From positions 1-33,025 of the forward strand of contig CAHJWK010000040.1 of the NCBI GenBank assembly GCA_903642275.1: a stretch of 33,025 nucleotides of DNA. Direction: 5' to 3'. Positions 16,701-24,907 of this stretch are shown here, in pieces (within the stretch, counting starts at the first letter, position 1; each line of letters starts with the position of its first letter). Under the pieces are notes generated by a model. The model was not told the DNA's origin, made no database searches, and saw only the letters and a list, made by a program, of their open reading frames with translations. Origin of the DNA: Chitinophagaceae bacterium (lineage in GTDB: Bacteria > Bacteroidota > Bacteroidia > Chitinophagales > Chitinophagaceae). A program made the position numbers and the translations under genes.

Positions 16701-16968
16701 AGACAATCAAAGCCGCGACTGGAAAGCAGTAAGCAGCGAATTTGATTTCATCGAACCCAATAATAAAAAAGAATACAAGAAGATAAAATTATACATAGAA
16801 CCGGATGATATTGGTATTGTGAAGGCTCAAATAAAAAAGGTGTGGGATAAAATTCAGGCACATGATTTTTATACCGGCTGTGGCAAACCGGATTGCCATT
16901 GGTGTGAGTTTGTAAAGAACAACGACATGGCAGTTGAATTACATGTTGCAAACGAAGAAGAAGTATAA
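13768..16968 (+). CDS. UvrD/PcrA-like SF1A helicase fused to a Fe-S-type PD-(D/E)XK nuclease
   Basis: 1066 aa. The helicase part is complete: Walker A GPGTGKT (38-44, K43), Walker B VDEYQDT (272-278), motif III GDDDQSIYRFQGA (from 302), LTHNYRST, motif V TAHGSKGLEF (639-648) and motif VI FYVALTRAEQN (from 696). From about residue 780 a RecB/AddB-like nuclease follows: YLKCPLEFYF (C792), FGSAVHYALE with the motif His, then D928, D941 and K943 in GKLDKLEF and VVDYKTGN. C1038-x4-C1043-x2-C1046 near the end plus C792 give the four cysteines expected of an AddB/Cas4-type iron-sulfur clasp. It probably unwinds and trims DNA ends in repair. Neither an AddA/AddB nor a RecC partner is adjacent. The first third appears more GC-rich than the rest. 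Confidence 0.9.
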   Translation: MPRNNYQLEKFNTKYQRLNEHQKRAVDTIEGPVMVIAGPGTGKTQILSARIGKILLDTDTQPQNILCLTYTDAGVIAMRKRILEFIGADAYKVNIYTFHAFCNDVIQDNLGLFEKTALDPVSDLQRIDLYKQLIDAFPKNHLLKRYRGDVYYEINNLQTLFSTMKREGWSAIFINGKIDAYLKDIETRDEYVYKKAYRQFKAGDKKQQKLDEEVEHMEKLRAAVNEFDNFQRLMRSKNLYDFDDMINWVIKAFEENPNLLLRYQEQFLYILVDEYQDTSGTQNRLVELLINYWDKPNVFVVGDDDQSIYRFQGANVQNMLDFTNSYKNDLLTVVLTHNYRSTQGILDVSKTIIDKNNDRLIKQFEGLSKELLSANHKIKHLTHKPLIYNYETQRHEMIGIVQKVEDILSSGIEPGRIGIIYKENKYGEELAQYFKLKQIPYYSKRSLNILNIPFAKKIISVLRYLSFEHDIPYSGDELLFEILHYDWFAIPPIEIARTSIEVADKHFSENKTSIRKILVERSKQPVRDLFSQGMNEGLKKASEALESLISKVPNVTLQSLFECIIREAGVLSFIMRSDEKIWLLQVLTGLFDFIKEETHRNKNLDLKQLIKLFDLMQSESLQLPLVEVSGNDKGVNLLTAHGSKGLEFEYVFFAGANASMWEKKRKPGGGYKFPDNIFTSVAASDDSSDEELRRLFYVALTRAEQNLFISYCCFKNDGKELEPSMFIAEILDTHELATEKVFIDVDVLAEYQSLHFENEIKPEIEKIEAEYINSLLERFVMNVTALNNYLKCPLEFYFKNLIRIPSPKNENTEFGSAVHYALEQLFRKMQNGEVKEIEYKAQVSGAEKPVYQNGFPSKQEFIDDFTWFMHRHRESFTKQRFGERLEYGEIVLSDYYDKYLYSWNKIVALERNIKNVVVNGVPLKGKLDKLEFNGKEVNVVDYKTGNVEYAKDKLKAPNPDIENGGDYWRQAVFYKILLDNQSRDWKAVSSEFDFIEPNNKKEYKKIKLYIEPDDIGIVKAQIKKVWDKIQAHDFYTGCGKPDCHWCEFVKNNDMAVELHVANEEEV

Positions 16969-16986
16969 CCGACTCCTCGTTCCGAA

Positions 16987-17361
16987 TTACTCTTGTATGT
17001 TTAGAAGTTGTATAGTGCTATCTGGTGCCGCTGCTAAATTCAAAATTCTTATTGTTGAATCACCGTTGTTATCTAAAAATGCTAATCCAATTTCAGATTG
17101 AGGCGGCAATGTTTGTATACAATTAAAACAGTTATACTCAATAGTAATATCACAATTATTGGAAATGGTATCTGTAAGTTTATTGAAATTCTGCTGTGTA
17201 TATTTTATGCTTAAAAAATTTCCAAGAGAACTCTTTACAAGCGAAACATCTTTATTCAACAACCCTTGTTGCAATGGCTCGCATTTAATTTCTGTACCGG
17301 ATACATTCTTTTTGCAGCTGGTTAATAAGACTGCCATTAAAAACAAAAAGTAATACTTCAT
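16987..17361 (-). CDS. Small lipoprotein of unknown function
   Basis: 124 aa with a type II signal peptide and lipobox LLTSC (lipidated C16), followed by KK. Four further cysteines (in IKCEP, NNCDI, and YNCFNC) lie in the mature part and could form disulfides. No domain recognised. Upstream of its ATG the minus strand reads AAAGGAAATTTT, one of the few Shine-Dalgarno-like sequences here. It converges on the helicase-nuclease gene with 18 bases between stops. Confidence 0.72.
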   Translation of the reverse strand: MKYYFLFLMAVLLTSCKKNVSGTEIKCEPLQQGLLNKDVSLVKSSLGNFLSIKYTQQNFNKLTDTISNNCDITIEYNCFNCIQTLPPQSEIGLAFLDNNGDSTIRILNLAAAPDSTIQLLNIQE

Positions 17362-17474
17362 AAAATTTCCTTTAGTGACAATCAGATTTTATAAACCGTT
17401 GTAAACTGTTTCTTTTCCAACAAAGGCTTAAGTAATTTATATGATTATTGGGAACTGAAATGAAATAAACCAAT

Positions 17475-17482
17475 TATGTTTG
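17475..17482 (+). promoter_or_regulatory. TAnnTTTG box upstream of the Ig-like lipoprotein
   Basis: TATGTTTG is an exact consensus match, 19 bases before the TTG start at 17502. Confidence 0.4.
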
Positions 17483-17501
17483 ATTTTATAAAGAACAGCG
17501 C

Positions 17502-18929
17502 TTGAAAAATTTTTATTCTTTTCTTTTTCTTATAATTTTTGCAATCATAGAAATACAAGGTTTAACTTCCTGCGCTAACATTGTTCCTCCTAATGGCGGA
17601 CCAAGAGATAGTTTGGCACCTGTATTAATTAAAGCAGTGCCTATTGACTCTGCGCTTCATTTTAATGCAAATAAAATAACACTTACATTTAATGAGTATG
17701 TGCAGTTAGATCAACAGTTACAGCAATCAATTATTACTTCTCCCAACCCTGTGCAGGCACCGTTTGTACAAAGCAAGCTGCAAACAGTTACTGTTCGTTT
17801 AAAAGATTCACTTCAGCCAAATACTACTTACTCCATCAATTTTGGTAAAGCAATCAAAGACGTAAACGAAGGCAACCCTTATAAAAATTTTACTTATGTT
17901 TTTTCAACAGGAAATAGCATTGCAAATGGTGAATTAAGCGGCAAAGTGCAGTTGGCTGAAACCGGAATATCAGATTCAACATTAATTGTAATACTGCATA
18001 AAGATTTAAATGATTCTGCTATAAAAAAAGAAAGACCTTATTACTATGCTAATCTCGATAGCAGCGGCAAATTTAGTTTCCATTATCTTGCTAAAGGTAA
18101 ATACAACGTTTATGTATTGTCGAACGATTACACAAAAAAATATGACGACAGCACCAAGACCTTTGCATTTTTAAATGAACCCGTCACTATTGACGATAAT
18201 ATATCTGCACCATTACTGATGTATGCATATAATCAATACCCTCTAAACAAAAGTGGTGGGGCTGCAGGACCCATAAATAATCCGCCTGCTGTACCTCAAA
18301 AAAAGAGACCTGTTGATACAACAAAAGCTATAAAAATTACTACTAACCTTCAAAGAGGTGAACAGGATTTGCTAAGCAACCTGCTTATAAATATTTCAAA
18401 TCCTGTAAAAACTTTTGATTCTTCCAGAATAAGCTTTACTGACACAAATTTTCATTCAATAACAAATTATAAAATTGTAGAGGATACTTCTGCAACAAAA
18501 TTTACATTTCAATATCCATGGAAAGAAGAACAATACTTTAAGTTGATTATACAAAAAGATGCGTTTACTGACAGCAGTGGTAAAACACTTGCTAAGAATG
18601 ATACGATTAATTTTAGAACTGCCAGTGAAAGTGCTTATGGCAGCATTCGTTTGCGTTTTACAAATCTGCCACTTGATAAAAATCCGGTATTGCAGTTATT
18701 ACAAAACAATACCATTGTTGATTCTGTGGCATTAACCACTACAGAATTTTACAGAAAGTTATATAAGCCCGGCGATTACAATCTTAGAATTTTGTATGAT
18801 GATGACAAGAACATGAACTGGACACCCGGCAATTTTGATTTAAAAAAACAACCTGAAATCGTTGTAAGTATTCCACGCAAACTAACTATTAAACAGAACT
18901 GGGATAACGAAGTAAATGTGAATCTTTAA
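17502..18929 (+). CDS. Ig-like domain (Big_5-type) lipoprotein
   Basis: 475 aa from a TTG start at 17502, which is needed to supply the lipoprotein signal (MKNFYSFLFLIIFAI..., lipobox LTSC with C24). The mature protein starts ANIVPPNGGPRDSLAPVLI. A bacterial Ig-like fold follows (about 38-140), with ITLTFNEYVQLDQ and LQPNTTYSINFGKAIKDVNEGN, the pattern of Big_5/SbsA-type domains. A beta-rich region with a SGKFSFHYLAKGKYNVYVL segment comes next, then a Pro-rich linker (near 255-275) and a second all-beta half. It is probably anchored to the outer membrane. Family members are widespread in Bacteroidota and uncharacterised. It precedes recR by 58 bases. Confidence 0.8.
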   Translation: MKNFYSFLFLIIFAIIEIQGLTSCANIVPPNGGPRDSLAPVLIKAVPIDSALHFNANKITLTFNEYVQLDQQLQQSIITSPNPVQAPFVQSKLQTVTVRLKDSLQPNTTYSINFGKAIKDVNEGNPYKNFTYVFSTGNSIANGELSGKVQLAETGISDSTLIVILHKDLNDSAIKKERPYYYANLDSSGKFSFHYLAKGKYNVYVLSNDYTKKYDDSTKTFAFLNEPVTIDDNISAPLLMYAYNQYPLNKSGGAAGPINNPPAVPQKKRPVDTTKAIKITTNLQRGEQDLLSNLLINISNPVKTFDSSRISFTDTNFHSITNYKIVEDTSATKFTFQYPWKEEQYFKLIIQKDAFTDSSGKTLAKNDTINFRTASESAYGSIRLRFTNLPLDKNPVLQLLQNNTIVDSVALTTTEFYRKLYKPGDYNLRILYDDDKNMNWTPGNFDLKKQPEIVVSIPRKLTIKQNWDNEVNVNL

Positions 18930-18975
18930 CTGCACAATAGCAAGCTTCAATCATAACCAATCGTTCATCATTCAT

Positions 18976-18983
18976 TAATTTTG
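18976..18983 (+). promoter_or_regulatory. TAnnTTTG -7 box of recR
   Basis: TAATTTTG, an exact consensus match, ends 4 bases before the recR ATG at 18988. The transcript would be leaderless or nearly so. No clear -33 TTG at the usual distance. Confidence 0.45.
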
Positions 18984-18987
18984 TAAT

Positions 18988-19605
18988 ATGCAATTCTCTT
19001 CTTCATTACTTGAAAATGCAGTTAACGAATTTGCCAAACTTCCGGGTATTGGAAAGAAAACAGCGTTGCGCATGGTGTTGCATTTGTTGAAACAGGATGA
19101 AGCAGCAACAGAAAATTTCAGTGATACAATTGCCCGTATGCGCAAGGAAATTAAATTCTGTCAGCGTTGTTATAATGTGAGTGATGCTGATATCTGTTTC
19201 ATCTGTTCAAACTCTATGCGCAACCAAAGAGTAATATGCGTGGTTGAAAATTTACGTGATGTTATTGCTATTGAAAACACACAACAATTCAGCGGTACAT
19301 ATCATATTTTAGGTGGTGTAATTTCTCCTTTGGATGGCATTGGGCCAGACCAGTTAAACATTGAATCACTGGTTTCCCGTATTCAAAAAGAACAAACAGA
19401 AGAACTGATTTTTGCATTAAGCCCAAACATACAAGGTGATACAACCATTTATTATATTCAGAAAAAAATCAAAGATTTAAACTGTAACATTACAACCATT
19501 GCCCGCGGTATTGCATTTGGTGGTGAACTTGAATATGCTGATGAACTAACGCTTGGCAGAAGCTTGCAAAACCGAATGCCTGTTGACCGATATATTTCTC
19601 ATTAA
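18988..19605 (+). CDS. recR: Recombination mediator RecR
   Basis: 205 aa, the usual RecR length; with RecO it helps load RecA on gapped DNA. Domains in order: helix-hairpin-helix FAKLPGIGKKTALRMVLHLL (about 15-34), a C4 zinc finger (C58, C61, C70, C73), then a Toprim domain starting VICVVENLRDVIAIE and containing GGVISPLDGIGPDQLNI. The C-terminal part contains ARGIAFGGELEYADELTLGR. All signature elements are intact. The next gene, metH, is 184 bases downstream on the same strand. Confidence 0.97.
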   Translation: MQFSSSLLENAVNEFAKLPGIGKKTALRMVLHLLKQDEAATENFSDTIARMRKEIKFCQRCYNVSDADICFICSNSMRNQRVICVVENLRDVIAIENTQQFSGTYHILGGVISPLDGIGPDQLNIESLVSRIQKEQTEELIFALSPNIQGDTTIYYIQKKIKDLNCNITTIARGIAFGGELEYADELTLGRSLQNRMPVDRYISH

Positions 19606-19664
19606 TATATCTATTTGCTTATCCAGTTTTCTTATTATATTTTTGCAATTAATAAGGCGGATTT

Positions 19665-19699
19665 GTTTATTGTTCGGCCGGTATTCGGAACTAATAAAC
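19665..19699 (+). promoter_or_regulatory. Hairpin in the recR-metH leader
   Basis: GTTTATTGTTC and GAACTAATAAAC pair over 11 bases with one bulged base around a 12-base loop that contains CCG...CGG. It is about 90 bases before the metH ATG. It is not followed by a U-run, so it is more a leader structure than a terminator. I cannot match it to the cobalamin or SAM riboswitches. Confidence 0.4.
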
Positions 19700-19789
19700 G
19701 CAGCTTCACAATAAGTTTCTACGTTTTAGGTTTTAAATATCTGCTTCGCGATTTTAAACTGCTCTTTATTTCAACATTTAATTTTTTGT

Positions 19790-20812
19790 ATGAAGATTGA
19801 TGAGCTTTTACAACAACGCATTTTAATTATTGATGGTGCAATGGGTACAATGATCCAGCGCCATAAATTAGAAGAAGTTGATTATCGCGGAGAGCGTTTT
19901 AAAAACTGGGCTTCTGATATAAAGGGCAACAATGATTTACTGTGTTTAACACAGCCTGACATCATTAAGGAAATTCATAAGCAATATTTAAAAGCTGGTG
20001 CTGACATTATTGAAACCAATACATTTAATGCACAGAAGATTTCACTTGCAGATTATAACATGCAATCATTGGCTTATGAAATAAATGTTGAAGCAGCAAA
20101 GATCGCACGACAAGCAATCAAAGAATTTTTTGAATCATATAAAGATGATGACAGAACAACAGCATTTGTTGCCGGTGCAATTGGTCCAATGAATAAAACA
20201 CTATCGCTTTCGCCAGATGTAAATAATCCAGGCTACCGTGCTTTAACTTTTGATGAAGCAGTTGAAGCATATTATGAACAGGTAAAAGGCTTGGTTGATG
20301 GTGGCGTTGATGTGCTATTAATTGAAACCATATTCGATACATTAAATGCAAAGGCTGCCATCTTCGCCATAAAAAAATATTTCAGAGATATAAAGAAAGA
20401 ATCATTGCCTATAATGATAAGCGGAACAATTACAGATGCCAGCGGACGTACATTAAGCGGGCAAACACTCGAAGCTTTTTATACTTCGATAATGCATGCA
20501 AAACCATTAAGTGTTGGTTTAAATTGTGCGCTCGGTGCGAAAGAAATGCGTCCGCATATTGAAGAGCTTTCGCAACTGGCAACCTGTTATGTTTCTGCTT
20601 ATCCAAATGCAGGCTTGCCAAATGCAATGGGCGAATATGATGAACATCCGGAAGATACGGCGCATCATATTGAAGAGTGGGCGCATGAAGGTTTTGTAAA
20701 TATTGTTGGTGGTTGCTGCGGCACAACGCCTGAACATATTCGTGCTATGAAAGAGCATGTTCAACATCTTCAGCCGAGACCATTACCAGAGCTTGCTGAA
20801 GAATTTATTTAA
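19790..20812 (+). CDS. metH: Methionine synthase, homocysteine-binding subunit (split MetH)
   Basis: 340 aa, equivalent to the first domain of E. coli MetH: a TIM barrel that binds zinc and activates homocysteine. It starts [19 protein letters not shown]. The zinc ligands are C246 (GLNCALG) and C309-C310 (GGCCGT), one residue off E. coli C247, C310 and C311. It ends just after the barrel ([11 protein letters not shown]). The remaining domains are encoded by the gene at 21417, so the holoenzyme is a two-polypeptide methionine synthase, an arrangement common in Bacteroidota. Here the two genes are separated by an ORF6N gene. Could also act with another corrinoid protein, but the neighbour makes MetH most likely. 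Confidence 0.92.
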   Translation: MKIDELLQQRILIIDGAMGTMIQRHKLEEVDYRGERFKNWASDIKGNNDLLCLTQPDIIKEIHKQYLKAGADIIETNTFNAQKISLADYNMQSLAYEINVEAAKIARQAIKEFFESYKDDDRTTAFVAGAIGPMNKTLSLSPDVNNPGYRALTFDEAVEAYYEQVKGLVDGGVDVLLIETIFDTLNAKAAIFAIKKYFRDIKKESLPIMISGTITDASGRTLSGQTLEAFYTSIMHAKPLSVGLNCALGAKEMRPHIEELSQLATCYVSAYPNAGLPNAMGEYDEHPEDTAHHIEEWAHEGFVNIVGGCCGTTPEHIRAMKEHVQHLQPRPLPELAEEFI

Positions 20813-20825
20813 ACAACAAATAATC

Positions 20826-20852
20826 TTTGATATCGCAATTTGTGATATCAAA
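20826..20852. promoter_or_regulatory. Operator-like palindrome upstream of the ORF6N gene
   Basis: Arms TTTGATATC and GATATCAAA surround GCAATTTGT; 12 of 13 symmetric pairs match over 27 bases. It ends 7 bases before an ATG at 20860. On the opposite strand its centre reads TCACAAATTGCGA, which matches the centre of the palindrome at 21076-21100 at 12 of 13 bases. Confidence 0.6.
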
Positions 20853-20859
20853 AATTTAT

Positions 20860-21420
20860 ATGGAGAAGGATAACAGCATTCAAAAGTGAGATTATTTAGA
20901 AATTGAAATTGTAAATAAAATTTATTTTATACGTGGTCAAAAAGTAATGCTTGACAAAGACCTGGCTGAAATGTATGGTGTTGAAACAAAAGTTTTAAAT
21001 CAGGCAGTTAAAAGAAATATTTCTAGATTTCCGGAAGATTTTATGTTTCAGCTATCTGAAGACGAAGCTGAGACTTCAAGGTCACAAATTGTGACCTTGA
21101 AACAAGGAAGAGGCAGCAATATTAAATATCTTCCTTTTGCTTTTACTGAGCAAGGTGTTGCTATGCTTTCATCTGTGCTTCGTTCTGAAAGAGCTATCCA
21201 GGTTAATATTCAAATCATCCGTGTTTATATAAAGATGAAGCAGGTGCTTCTTGATAACAAAGACCTGTGGTTGAAAGTTGATAAGATAGAACAATCGCTT
21301 ATTAAAAAAGATGAAGAAGTAAAAGCTATTTTTAAAATCCTCAAAGAATTATTGACGCAGGAAGAAAAACCACGGAATGAAATTGGGTTTCTTGTAGGCA
21401 GGAATAAAAACGATAAATGA
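20860..21420 (+). pseudogene. ORF6N-domain protein with an early nonsense codon
   Basis: ORF6N is a phage-type DNA-binding domain related to KilA-N/Bro regulators. From the ATG at 20860 the frame reads nine codons (MEKDNSIQK), a TGA at 20887-20889, then continues open through IVNKIYFIRGQKVMLDKDLA, the conserved start of the domain, to the stop at 21418. No ATG, GTG or TTG occurs between the TGA and the ATG at 20947, so normal translation gives a 157-aa product lacking the first strand, unless an ATT start is used. The rest is intact: GVETKVLNQAVKRNISRFPE, YLPFAFTEQGVAMLSSVLRS, and a coiled C-terminal helix. It ends [13 protein letters not shown], a typical end for about 180-aa relatives. It sits between the two metH genes. 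Its stop overlaps the second metH start as ATGA. Confidence 0.72.
21076..21100. promoter_or_regulatory. Perfect 25-bp palindrome inside the ORF6N gene
   Basis: TCAAGGTCACAA, a central A, then the exact reverse complement TTGTGACCTTGA. It falls in the codons for SRSQIVTLK. It shares the TCACAAATTG core with the palindrome upstream of the gene. Confidence 0.65.
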
Positions 21421-24098
21421 ATTCTACACCAATACAACCTTATTTAAAACTAAGCGGGCTTGAGCCACTAACGGTTCGTCCTGAATCTAATTTTGTAAAC
21501 ATTGGAGAACGAACTAATGTTACCGGCTCTAAAAAGTTTGCACGTCTCATCCGCGAAAATAATTATGAAGAAGCTTTAAGTGTTGCGAGGCAACAGGTAG
21601 AAAATGGTGCACAGGTTTTAGATGTTAATATGGATGATGCGCTGCTTGATGGCATTGAAGCGATGACAAAATTTTTAAACATGGTTCAAAGCGAGCCGGA
21701 CATTGCACGAATTCCTTTAATGATTGATTCATCAAAGTTTGAAATAATTGAAGCGGGTTTAAAATGTGTTCAGGGTAAGTGCATAGTGAACTCAATTTCT
21801 TTAAAAGAAGGTGAAGAAAAATTTATAATACAGGCGGAAATTTGTAAGATGTATGGCGCTTCTGTTGTGGTGATGGCATTTGACGAAAATGGCCAGGCAG
21901 ATACAATGGAAAAAAAGATAAACATCAGTGAACGCGCTTATAAAATTCTTACGGAGCAACTTGGTTATAGCGGGCAGGATATCATCTTTGACCCAAATAT
22001 TTTTGCTGTAGCAACCGGGCTTGAAGAACATAATAATTATGGCGTTGATTTTATAGAAGCAACACGTATCATCAAACAAAAAATGCCGCTTACAAAAGTG
22101 AGTGGTGGCGTAAGCAATTTATCTTTTTCTTTTCGCGGCAATGAACAGGTACGTGAATCTATGCACAGCGTTTTTTTATACCATGCAATAAAAGCAGGCA
22201 TGGGCATGGGCATTGTAAATGCAGGCCAGTTGGTGGTGTATGACCAGATTGAACCTGAGCTGAAAACTTTATGCGAGGATGTTATTTTAAACAGAAATAA
22301 TAATAACAACGAAGCCACTGAAAAGCTGATTGCGTTTGCAGATACGGTTAAGAAAAAAGATAAGGTTGAAAAAAAAGATGATGCATGGCGCAGCAATACT
22401 GTTGAAGAAAGATTAAAGCATGCATTGGTTAACGGCATCACTGATTTTATTGATGTTGATACGGAAGAAGCAAGGGCAAAATATCCGAAGCCGTTGCATG
22501 TAATTGAAGGCCCGTTAATGGATGGAATGAACGTGGTTGGTGACTTATTTGGAAGTGGGAAGATGTTTTTGCCACAGGTTGTAAAAAGCGCAAGGGTAAT
22601 GAAGAAAAGCGTTGCTTATCTCACACCATTTATCGAAGAAGAAAAAAGAAATAATCCACTGGCTTTACAAAAAGCAGTTGCCAAAATTTTGCTGGCAACA
22701 GTAAAAGGTGATGTGCATGATATTGGTAAAAACATTGTTGGCGTTGTGCTGGGTTGTAATGGTTATGATATAATTGATTTAGGCGTTATGGTGCCGGCTG
22801 ATAAAATTCTTGAAACGGCGCAAAGAGAAAATGTTGATGTGATTGGTTTGAGCGGTTTGATTACGCCGTCGCTTGATGAAATGGTGCACGTGGCACATGA
22901 AATGAAACGGCGCAATATGAAGCAGCCTTTATTGATTGGTGGTGCAACTACATCACGCATGCATACGGCTGTAAAAATTGCACCGCAGTATGATAATGGC
23001 GTTGTGCATGTGCTTGATGCATCACGCAGTGTAACAGTTGTAACCAATCTTTTAAACAAAGAACAAAAAGTAAACTTGCTGAGTAATATAGAAAATGAAT
23101 ATAACGGCTTACGTACGCAATTTGCCAACAAAAATTTTCAAAAAAATTTAATTAAATATGAAGATGCGACAGTAAATAAAGAAGTGTTTGACTGGAATAA
23201 TTATCAGCCAACAAAACCTGATATCAGCGAAGTAAAAGTTTTTAAAGATTATGATTTAGCAACGCTTGCAAAGTATATTGATTGGGGGCCATTTTTTATT
23301 GGCTGGGAAATGCCGGGAAAATTTCCTGAAGTACTCAGCGATAAAACTTTCGGCATTGAAGCAACAAGATTATACAATGATGCAAATGCTATGCTTCAAA
23401 AAATTATTGATGAAAAATGGTTTAATGCAGAAGGTGCGATTGGTTTTTGGGCAGCAAAAAGTAATAACAAAGACACAGTTACACTTCAAACAAACAAGGG
23501 AGAAATTTATCTTGAAAGTCTTCGCCAGCAATCAAAAAAAGCAGTTGGTCAATCGAATTTTTCTTTAGCTGATTTTGTTTCGCCGATTGCAACAGATTAC
23601 ATGGGTGCATTTGCGGTAACAATTCATAATGCAAAAAAACATATTGACAATTTTGCTGCTGAACATGATGATTACAACAAAATTTTAGTGCAGATTTTAG
23701 CAGACAGGTTAGTAGAAGCTTTTGCTGAATGCCTACATCAACAGGTGCGCAAAAGTTACTGGGGTTATGAAAAAAATGAAACGCTTTCCAATGAAGAATT
23801 AATCAGGGAAAAATATACAGGCATCCGCCCTGCGCCGGGTTATCCTGCATGTCCTGACCATACAGAAAAAATAAAATTGTTTGAATTGCTTGATGTAACT
23901 AAAAATATAGGCATTGAAATGACGGAAAGCCTGGCCATGAACCCACCGGCTTCTGTTTGCGGCTGGTATTTTGCACATCCGCAAAGCCATTATTTTGGAC
24001 TTGGGAAGATTTTAAAAGACCAGCTTGAAGATTATGCCAGGCGCAAAAACATGAGCATGGAAGAAATGGAAAGATGGTTAAGGCCTAATCTCGAATAG
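21417..24098 (+). CDS. metH: Methionine synthase, folate/cobalamin/SAM subunit (split MetH)
   Basis: 893 aa comprising MetH domains 2-4. The pterin-binding barrel (about 20-290) has [30 protein letters not shown] and [17 protein letters not shown]. The cobalamin cap and Rossmann domains follow (about 325-570), with H434 in DVHDIGKNI as the lower axial B12 ligand (E. coli H759) and [13 protein letters not shown]. The C-terminal SAM reactivation domain carries [17 protein letters not shown] and [17 protein letters not shown]. Together with the homocysteine subunit at 19790 this reconstitutes B12-dependent methionine synthesis. Its ATG overlaps the ORF6N stop (ATGA), so translation may depend on ribosomes finishing that gene. 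Its stop abuts the stop of the next, convergent gene with no bases between. Confidence 0.96.
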   Translation: MNSTPIQPYLKLSGLEPLTVRPESNFVNIGERTNVTGSKKFARLIRENNYEEALSVARQQVENGAQVLDVNMDDALLDGIEAMTKFLNMVQSEPDIARIPLMIDSSKFEIIEAGLKCVQGKCIVNSISLKEGEEKFIIQAEICKMYGASVVVMAFDENGQADTMEKKINISERAYKILTEQLGYSGQDIIFDPNIFAVATGLEEHNNYGVDFIEATRIIKQKMPLTKVSGGVSNLSFSFRGNEQVRESMHSVFLYHAIKAGMGMGIVNAGQLVVYDQIEPELKTLCEDVILNRNNNNNEATEKLIAFADTVKKKDKVEKKDDAWRSNTVEERLKHALVNGITDFIDVDTEEARAKYPKPLHVIEGPLMDGMNVVGDLFGSGKMFLPQVVKSARVMKKSVAYLTPFIEEEKRNNPLALQKAVAKILLATVKGDVHDIGKNIVGVVLGCNGYDIIDLGVMVPADKILETAQRENVDVIGLSGLITPSLDEMVHVAHEMKRRNMKQPLLIGGATTSRMHTAVKIAPQYDNGVVHVLDASRSVTVVTNLLNKEQKVNLLSNIENEYNGLRTQFANKNFQKNLIKYEDATVNKEVFDWNNYQPTKPDISEVKVFKDYDLATLAKYIDWGPFFIGWEMPGKFPEVLSDKTFGIEATRLYNDANAMLQKIIDEKWFNAEGAIGFWAAKSNNKDTVTLQTNKGEIYLESLRQQSKKAVGQSNFSLADFVSPIATDYMGAFAVTIHNAKKHIDNFAAEHDDYNKILVQILADRLVEAFAECLHQQVRKSYWGYEKNETLSNEELIREKYTGIRPAPGYPACPDHTEKIKLFELLDVTKNIGIEMTESLAMNPPASVCGWYFAHPQSHYFGLGKILKDQLEDYARRKNMSMEEMERWLRPNLE

Positions 24099-24836
24099 CT
24101 ATCTTTTTTCAAACCACCACCACTTTCTCTTTCTTAGTCTAACCTTATAGTTGGTTGTAATATATTTCTGAATATGTTCCATTGCTTCATTAACACTGTC
24201 AGTTATTAAAACCAGTTGAAGATCTTCAGGATTAATGGTTTCCTGCTTTACCATATCACCCATTAATTCTTCCAGGTCTTTATAAAATTCTTTTCCGAAT
24301 ATTATTACAGGAAATTGAGTTATACTTTTTGTTTGAATTAATGTAAGCGTTTCAAAAAATTCATCCATCGTTCCAAAACCACCGGGCATAATTATAAATG
24401 CGTAAGAGTATTTTATCAACAACGCTTTACGAACAAAAAAATGCTCAAACGTTATTGATTTTTGTACATATTTATTTGCCTTTTGCTCAAATGGTAATTT
24501 AATATTACATCCAACGCTCATACCGCCACTTTCATAAGCACCGCGGTTTGCTGCTTCCATTATTCCAGGGCCGCCACCGGTCATTGTTGTAAAACCTATA
24601 TCAGCAATACGTTTTCCAAACTCCTGAGCTTTTTTATAATAGATATGATTTTCTTTAAATCTTGCTGAACCAAATACGGTTATACAAGGACCAACAAAAT
24701 GCAGTGTGCGAAAAGCTTTTAAGAATTGAGAAAACACTTTTATAGCAAATCCAAATTCATAAGTGCGGCTTTTGGGTCCTTCAAGATATACCTGTTTTTT
24801 TGCAGGGATTATTCGCTTTGTTTCTTCTAATGGCAT
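24099..24836 (-). CDS. LOG-family Rossmann protein (TIGR00730-type nucleotide phosphoribohydrolase)
   Basis: 245 aa from the ATG at 24836 (MPLEETKRIIPAKKQVYLEG). The LOG ('lysine decarboxylase-like') signatures are present: TGGGPGIMEAANRGA and PGGFGTMDEFFE, matching PGGxGTxxE. Family members cleave the N-glycosidic bond of nucleoside 5'-monophosphates, and plant-type LOGs release cytokinins. Lysine decarboxylase annotations of this family are wrong. An earlier in-frame start at 24860 would add eight residues but overlaps the probable promoter. A C-terminal basic/aromatic tail (RLRKRKWWWFEKR) is unusual. Preferred nucleotide unknown. Confidence 0.85.
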   Translation of the reverse strand: MPLEETKRIIPAKKQVYLEGPKSRTYEFGFAIKVFSQFLKAFRTLHFVGPCITVFGSARFKENHIYYKKAQEFGKRIADIGFTTMTGGGPGIMEAANRGAYESGGMSVGCNIKLPFEQKANKYVQKSITFEHFFVRKALLIKYSYAFIIMPGGFGTMDEFFETLTLIQTKSITQFPVIIFGKEFYKDLEELMGDMVKQETINPEDLQLVLITDSVNEAMEHIQKYITTNYKVRLRKRKWWWFEKR

Positions 24837-24839
24837 CAG

Positions 24840-24847
24840 TAAAAATA
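24840..24847 (-). promoter_or_regulatory. Possible -7 box of the LOG-family gene
   Basis: The minus strand reads TATTTTTA, 3 bases before the ATG at 24836; one mismatch to TAnnTTTG. Confidence 0.28.
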
Positions 24848-24907
24848 TTATCAAAATCACCTACTCAATTCACAATTGTTGGTTATGTTTTATAGAATTT
24901 TGCAACA

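Noticed and set aside
19606-19789. Cobalamin or SAM riboswitch upstream of metH
   Set aside because: No B12-box-like or SAM-I core sequence could be found on the plus strand.
19615-19800. 61-codon open frame between recR and metH
   Set aside because: TTG start, no family resemblance, very hydrophobic AT-rich composition, overlaps the metH start. Treated as leader sequence.
22881-22895. CACGTG in metH as a third parS-like site
   Set aside because: Flanks (GTG-CACGTG-GCA) do not match parS, and it lies in conserved coding sequence.
19790-24098. metH broken into two pieces by the ORF6N insertion
   Set aside because: The two metH parts each have proper starts and stops at domain boundaries, and split metH is usual in Bacteroidota. 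The insertion lies between genes and did not break one.
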